Origin: Aquimarina agarilytica ZC1
GTDB taxonomy: Bacteria > Bacteroidota > Bacteroidia > Flavobacteriales > Flavobacteriaceae
Direction: 5' to 3'
Length of the DNA: 63,330 nucleotides
Assembly: GCF_000255455.1 (NCBI RefSeq)
Contig: NZ_JH621267.1
Coordinates: 1 to 63,330, forward strand
Part shown: piece after piece, positions 56,994 through 63,330 of the stretch
Layout of the letters: each line of letters begins with the position of its first letter
Position numbering within the stretch: position 1 is the first letter of the stretch
The notes under the pieces: generated by a model
The model's database searches: none
Told to the model about the DNA's origin: nothing
What the model saw: the letters and a program-made list of their open reading frames with translations, nothing else
Position numbers and translations under genes: made by a program

Positions 56994-57011
56994 TGTAAAT
57001 TTACATGGCAC
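56994..57011 (+). promoter_or_regulatory. groESL upstream palindrome and TGGCAC element
   Basis: TGTAAATTTACA (56994-57005) is a perfect 12-bp palindrome, followed directly by TGGCAC (57006-57011), which equals the -24 half of a sigma-54 promoter. The -12 half (TTGC) is not clear at the right spacing. No CIRCE-like repeat was seen. It probably marks the groESL control region. Confidence 0.4.
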
Positions 57012-57069
57012 AATTTCTGAAAACAACGTTATCGTTAATACTAATTTTAATTAATTAAAACATATAAAA

Positions 57070-57345
57070 ATGGGAGTAACTATTAAACCATTAGCTGACA
57101 GAGTGCTTGTGGAGCCTGTTGCAGCAGAAACAAAAACAGCTTCAGGACTTTATATTCCAGATACTGCAAAAGAAAAACCTCAGAAAGGAAAGGTTGTTGC
57201 CGTAGGAAGCGGTAAAAAGGATCACGAAATGACGGTTAAAGTTGGTGACACTGTTTTATATAGTAAATATGGTGGTACCGAACTTAAACTAGAAGGTAAC
57301 GACTACCTAATTATGCGTGAAGATGACATTTTGGCGATAGTATAA
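57070..57345 (+). CDS. groS: Co-chaperonin GroES
   Basis: This 91-residue protein forms the seven-membered lid of the GroEL chamber. Conserved blocks are [15 protein letters not shown], the mobile loop around [20 protein letters not shown] and [15 protein letters not shown] ending EDDILAIV. It is followed by groEL after a 115-bp spacer that holds short repeats. Confidence 0.98.
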   Translation: MGVTIKPLADRVLVEPVAAETKTASGLYIPDTAKEKPQKGKVVAVGSGKKDHEMTVKVGDTVLYSKYGGTELKLEGNDYLIMREDDILAIV

Positions 57346-59092
<1,747 letters not shown>

Positions 59093-59120
59093 TTTTTATT
59101 ATTACAAAATACATAATTTA

Positions 59121-59150
59121 AAGCCACTCATTTTTTTGAGTGGCTTTTTT
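59121..59150 (+). terminator. groEL terminator
   Basis: AAGCCACTCA (59121-59130) pairs perfectly with TGAGTGGCTT (59137-59146), followed by TTTT, about 30 nt past groEL. Confidence 0.88.
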
Positions 59151-59224
59151 ATTCATTAACATTCTAGTAATCCGAGACTTGAAAAATTAACACAAAAATT
59201 ACTTTATTTTTTTGCAATATCGCA

Positions 59225-59254
59225 TTGCCAAACTTAAAAAAGGACGTATCTTTG
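59225..59254 (+). promoter_or_regulatory. Initiator tRNA promoter
   Basis: TATCTTTG (59247-59254) matches TAnnTTTG and a TTG (59225-59227) lies 19 nt upstream as a -33 element. Transcription would start just before the tRNA at 59266. Confidence 0.75.
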
Positions 59255-59265
59255 CACCACAATAG

Positions 59266-60887
<1,622 letters not shown>

Positions 60888-60891
60888 TATC

Positions 60892-61020
60892 TATTGCTTT
60901 AATGTCATTAACAATACTTGCCATTCTGTACAGCTCTTCACGAAGCTTTTTGACCTCATCATCTGTGTATTTTTTACCTCCAGCCTGTAATATCTTTTTA
61001 CACTTTTCTAGCTTCAACAT
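60892..61020 (-). CDS. Small protein (42 residues) of the recombinase operon
   Basis: Reads MLKLEKCKKILQAGGKKYTD and then a charged amphipathic helix (DDEVKKLREELYRMASIVND) ending IKQ. It lies 12 nt after the MerR-like gene and 4 nt before the recombinase, so it is almost certainly translated in the same operon. Charge and helix content suggest a protein- or DNA-binding partner, perhaps a recombination directionality factor. That is inference. Small genes of this look often precede Bacteroidetes serine recombinases. Confidence 0.75.
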
Positions 61021-61032
61021 ATCAAGCAGGTT

Positions 61033-61830
61033 TTAATTCTCAATTATGAATTCTGTTTCATCATTAATTTGAATCTTGATACTATCGAACTCCCATTTTT
61101 GTATTGCTGATAACAAGTTGTCATTCTTCATTAATTCAGATGAATTGTAAAGTAATCTTGTATCTTCATCTGAAAGGGTAATATGCATTTCTTGGAAGTC
61201 ATTAGTTTTCAGATAAAAGAGAAGTGATACTTTTTCTACATCATAAATGATGTTTGTTATTCCAAAGTCTATATGAATATTATTATTTGGAAACTCTTCT
61301 TTGATAAAATCAATAAATCTGATGTTGATGTGAGAAAATAGAAATCCCTTTTCTACATTAGAAGCATAATTTTTATATGTATAAAAGCCTACTTCATGTT
61401 CATCACTAATAATTAAGTACTTTGGTTTTTCCAATAATATGTTATGTAAAACCTGGAATTTAAACATGCTAAACTCACCAACTGTATAGTCAAATAACTG
61501 AGTACGGATGTATTTTAATCCTTCTAAAGGCACTCCAAATTTTCGTAATTCAATAGCAATCTTTATCCAAATATTTTCAAGTCTATTGAATCTTTTGTTT
61601 TTACCTTTGTCTATCCCGTCAATAATAACAACTTCTTGTTGTAGCCATCTTGTTAGAGTTCTAGAAGATATATTTGCAGTTATGCCTGTTTTAGTATTGT
61701 TTAGGCTATAGCTAGAGACATCATTACCAGCAAATTCTAAAAAAGCAATATAAGTATTACTAATCTCATCAATAATTACCTGCTTTTGTAGCTTTGGGTT
61801 TATACTTTTTAGCTTTTTTATATCTAACAT
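61033..61830 (-). CDS. MerR-like DNA-binding protein of the element
   Basis: The protein has 265 residues from ATG 61830. An in-frame TTG at 61848 is rejected because it belongs to the TATTTTTG promoter element. The part around residues 50-105 (ISSRTLTRWLQQEVV, then KRFNRLENIWIKIAIELRKFGVPLEGL) has the spacing of a MerR-type winged helix with its regulatory helix. The C-terminal half is unlike any family I know. It is the first gene of the recombinase operon and probably controls it through the palindromes immediately upstream. Confidence 0.65.
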   Translation of the reverse strand: MLDIKKLKSINPKLQKQVIIDEISNTYIAFLEFAGNDVSSYSLNNTKTGITANISSRTLTRWLQQEVVIIDGIDKGKNKRFNRLENIWIKIAIELRKFGVPLEGLKYIRTQLFDYTVGEFSMFKFQVLHNILLEKPKYLIISDEHEVGFYTYKNYASNVEKGFLFSHINIRFIDFIKEEFPNNNIHIDFGITNIIYDVEKVSLLFYLKTNDFQEMHITLSDEDTRLLYNSSELMKNDNLLSAIQKWEFDSIKIQINDETEFIIEN

Positions 61831-61845
61831 GACGTAAATTTTAAA

Positions 61846-61853
61846 CAAAAATA
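61846..61853 (-). promoter_or_regulatory. Recombinase operon -7 promoter element
   Basis: TATTTTTG on the minus strand matches TAnnTTTG, 15 nt before ATG 61830. The palindrome TTTTACC-AATA-GGTAAAA (61859-61876) sits right upstream where a -33 element would be, so repressor or activator binding is likely. Confidence 0.6.
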
Positions 61854-61858
61854 ATAAA

Positions 61859-61940
61859 TTTTACCAATAGGTAAAAAATAATTTTAAATAAAGACATTTG
61901 TGTCTTTATTTAAAATTATTGCTTTTAGGTAAACCTAAAT
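61859..61940. repeat. Cluster of three palindromes before the recombinase operon
   Basis: First, TTTTACC (61859-61865) with GGTAAAA (61870-61876). Second, a perfect 20-bp stem of arms 61877-61896 and 61901-61920 with loop TTTG, core AAAGACA/TGTCTTT. Third, TTTAGGT-AA-ACCTAAA near 61924-61939. The first and third share GGTAAA/TTTACC halves. Operator, attachment-site or terminator functions are all possible. Confidence 0.75.
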
Positions 61941-62104
61941 GATCTTACATTTAGATTCGGTTATTTTCTAGCGATTAGTTATTTTTTACTTTTATAGATT
62001 TTTAATACAGAAATAAAAGCCAGGAAGTTTATTACATTTGTGATTATAAATACATTATTAATATAAGAAGAAAATAAAATAGAAATATAAGTTAGCGTTA
62101 GCTA

Positions 62105-62228
62105 TTACTCTTGTATCTGAAAACCGCCAATTTTTAATGCACACAAGATAATAGGACTAATGCTCATGCCTTGGCGTGGGTTGTCTTATTTGTGTGCAGG
62201 GTGCTTGGCGGTACCTCAGATGCGGTAA
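62105..62228 (+). ncRNA. Long nested hairpin of unknown role
   Basis: Nested pairings fold almost the whole stretch: TTAC (62105) with GTAA (62225); ATCTGA (62115-62120) with TCAGAT (62216-62221); ACCGCCAA (62123-62130) with TTGGCGGT (62205-62212); TGCACACAA (62138-62146) with TTGTGTGCA (62190-62198); ATAA with TTAT. Internal loops separate the stems. CTTGGCG occurs again at 62170-62176, and GCGTGGG (62174-62180) can instead pair with CCCACGC (62238-62244). It could be a structured RNA, an attC-like site or a leader. Confidence 0.55.
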
Positions 62229-62300
62229 GTTACAGATCCCACGCTTTTCTTTTTAATAAACTTAACCACTCTATGGGACTGAGAGTACAATACATTATTT

Positions 62301-63167
62301 ATGAAAGTAGTGAAGTACATTTTGTCCGCAATCTTTATTTTAAGCGGTTTATCTTCTATAGTTAATAAACCTATTATAGGCTCAATACTACTTGTAGTAT
62401 TAGGGATTATTTTATTTCCAAACATATCAGATATAATTAAAAAAAAGTTCAATAAATGGAATTCTAAAGGATTACGATACACGGGGTATTTTTTGCTCTT
62501 TTTCGCTGCAAGTGTTATCATTAATAGTGTAGGTGCTAAGATTGATATCGAAGCTAAAAACAGTCCATCTAACTCAATTAAAGTAAAAATTGAAGAAAAA
62601 AAGTATTTAAGAAAATTAAAAGATTCTATAAATGAAATACTTCTAAAAAGACAACTTAATATTTGCTCTATTAATGAAGATATTTCTTTATTGGAAATAG
62701 AAGCTATCAAAGTTGCTGATAAAAGATACCCTAACTTTGATTATCCTCAACATGGAGATTATTCAGAGAAAGTACGTATAAATGCTACAAATAAGTATTT
62801 AAGAAAAATGAAAATAACTGAAGGTCTTTTGGATAAAATTTTAATCTTTAATATAGAATGTGAAGAAGAAGAACGTCTATCTAGAATAGAAAAATTAGAA
62901 GAAGCAAAAGCAATAAAAAAAGTTCAAAAACAGAAAATAACTGAGTGTTATAATAACGCCTGTTATTCTGTGAACCAAAAATTAAAACAATCATTGCATA
63001 ACCCTAAGTCTTTTGAAAAAGTTGATTGTAAATATTTAAGAGCTAAAGGCAATGTATTTTCTATAAGTATTACTTATAGAGGTGAAAATACTTTTGGGAC
63101 CATCAGAACTGAAAAGAAAATAGCTGATATAAACATTAATACTTGTAAACTAATTAAAATTAGATAA
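62301..63167 (+). CDS. Orphan membrane protein, unknown function
   Basis: The protein has 288 residues. Three hydrophobic helices lie at about 4-20, 25-42 and 58-75. A long charged, partly coiled-coil segment follows (about 90-215), and a C-terminal beta-rich domain begins NNACYSVNQKLKQSLHNPKSFEKV and contains ISITYRGENTFGTIRTEKK. I do not recognise the N-terminal part. The C-terminal domain resembles a small unnamed domain seen at the end of many hypothetical membrane proteins. It lies between the nested hairpin and a terminator, as a single-gene unit of the element. Confidence 0.75.
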   Translation: MKVVKYILSAIFILSGLSSIVNKPIIGSILLVVLGIILFPNISDIIKKKFNKWNSKGLRYTGYFLLFFAASVIINSVGAKIDIEAKNSPSNSIKVKIEEKKYLRKLKDSINEILLKRQLNICSINEDISLLEIEAIKVADKRYPNFDYPQHGDYSEKVRINATNKYLRKMKITEGLLDKILIFNIECEEEERLSRIEKLEEAKAIKKVQKQKITECYNNACYSVNQKLKQSLHNPKSFEKVDCKYLRAKGNVFSISITYRGENTFGTIRTEKKIADININTCKLIKIR

Positions 63168-63203
63168 TTATCCATCTAACGCCCTAAAAACTGGCAAAAC
63201 TCA

Positions 63204-63230
63204 AAAAAAGCACCTTTTAGGTGCTTTTTT
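63204..63230 (+). terminator. Terminator after orphan membrane gene
   Basis: AAAAAAGCACCT (63204-63215) pairs with AGGTGCTTTTTT (63219-63230) around a TTT loop. Confidence 0.9.
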
Positions 63231-63240
63231 CAATCTTAAT

Positions 63241-63330
63241 GGGCATTATTTGTATTCCATCAAAGAATGAATGGCTATTTCGGAGTGACCATGCCAGTGA
63301 TTTCGGTCAAACAGTGCCACTCATAGAGGT
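63241..63330. mobile_element. Probable IS21-family terminus (partial)
   Basis: Two direct repeats with an exact 23-bp period, ATTTCGGAGTGACCATGCCA (from 63277) and ATTTCGGTCAAACAGTGCCA (from 63300), match at about three quarters of positions. Multiple terminal repeats of this kind, with TTTCGG and GTGCCAC, are characteristic of IS21-type elements in Bacteroidetes. The element would continue past the window; no transposase is visible. Confidence 0.5.

Larger units (their letters stand above)
61849..62300. other. Non-coding control region of the element
   Basis: This is a long gene-free stretch between divergent genes. It holds the recombinase operon promoter, three palindromes (61859-61940), an AT-rich spacer and the nested hairpin at 62105-62228. 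A plus-strand frame of 64 codons at 62171-62365 overlaps the hairpin and does not look like a gene. Confidence 0.7.

Noticed and set aside
62105..62228. Canonical integron attC site
   Set aside because: The required RYYYAAC and GTTRRRY core ends are missing and no integron integrase is present; only a loose structural likeness remains.
62216..62710. 164-codon minus-strand frame
   Set aside because: It is antisense to the membrane protein gene and its N-terminus lacks any promoter or family signature.

Overview
The window looks like a chromosomal segment of a marine member of the Flavobacteriaceae (Bacteroidetes). The evidence is an AT-rich genome, TAnnTTTG-type -7 promoter elements, a gldK-gldL-gldM-gldN gliding/type IX secretion block, a hybrid two-component regulator, GH16 enzymes next to a sulfatase, 2TM-domain proteins, and the order miaB - sigma-54 activator - lptE - TPR protein - secG - groES - groEL. 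No species is claimed.

Layout. 1-2 kb: a decayed coding remnant and a lipoprotein with two DUF302 domains. 2-6 kb: lysS and an OmpA-type outer-membrane protein. 6.4-8.6 kb: a Cache-domain protein fused to a pentameric ligand-gated ion channel (pLGIC), broken by one in-frame TGA. 8.6-13.4 kb: acyltransferase, a TetR/SDR pair with matching operators, a HEAT-like protein, a DUF3332 lipoprotein and a laminarinase-type GH16. 13.5-19.2 kb (minus strand): TonB-dependent receptor, two small 2TM proteins, a secreted TPR-like protein, a LytS-type kinase with its own 2TM domain and a LytTR response regulator. 19.5-27 kb: a small galactan-type polysaccharide locus (agarase/porphyranase-like GH16-CBM6, sulfatase, hybrid two-component sensor). 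27.4-34.2 kb: AddB-like nuclease, alpha/beta hydrolase, MATE transporter and PhoD-type phosphatase. 34.3-42.5 kb: an unknown exported protein, metG, LD-carboxypeptidase, YraN, a CPXCG protein, MarR, ABC-F and DUF983. 42.6-52.1 kb: FAD oxidoreductase, gldN-M-L-K, formimidoylglutamase-like protein and topA. 52.4-59.1 kb: the miaB-to-groEL run.

From 59.27 kb the character changes. An initiator tRNA gene is followed by a minus-strand operon: a MerR-like regulator, a 42-residue protein and a large serine recombinase. The recombinase frame has no stop of its own and ends inside the anticodon loop of the tRNA. Upstream of the operon lies a cluster of palindromes. Beyond that come a nested hairpin of about 124 nt, an orphan membrane protein and, at the right edge, two 23-bp direct repeats like an IS21-family terminus. 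I read this as the left end of an integrated element running off the window.

The best candidates for something new are the Cache-pLGIC gene with TGA where the fold suggests tryptophan, and the tRNA-linked element with its palindromes and hairpin. All family calls come from reading motifs. No database search was run.
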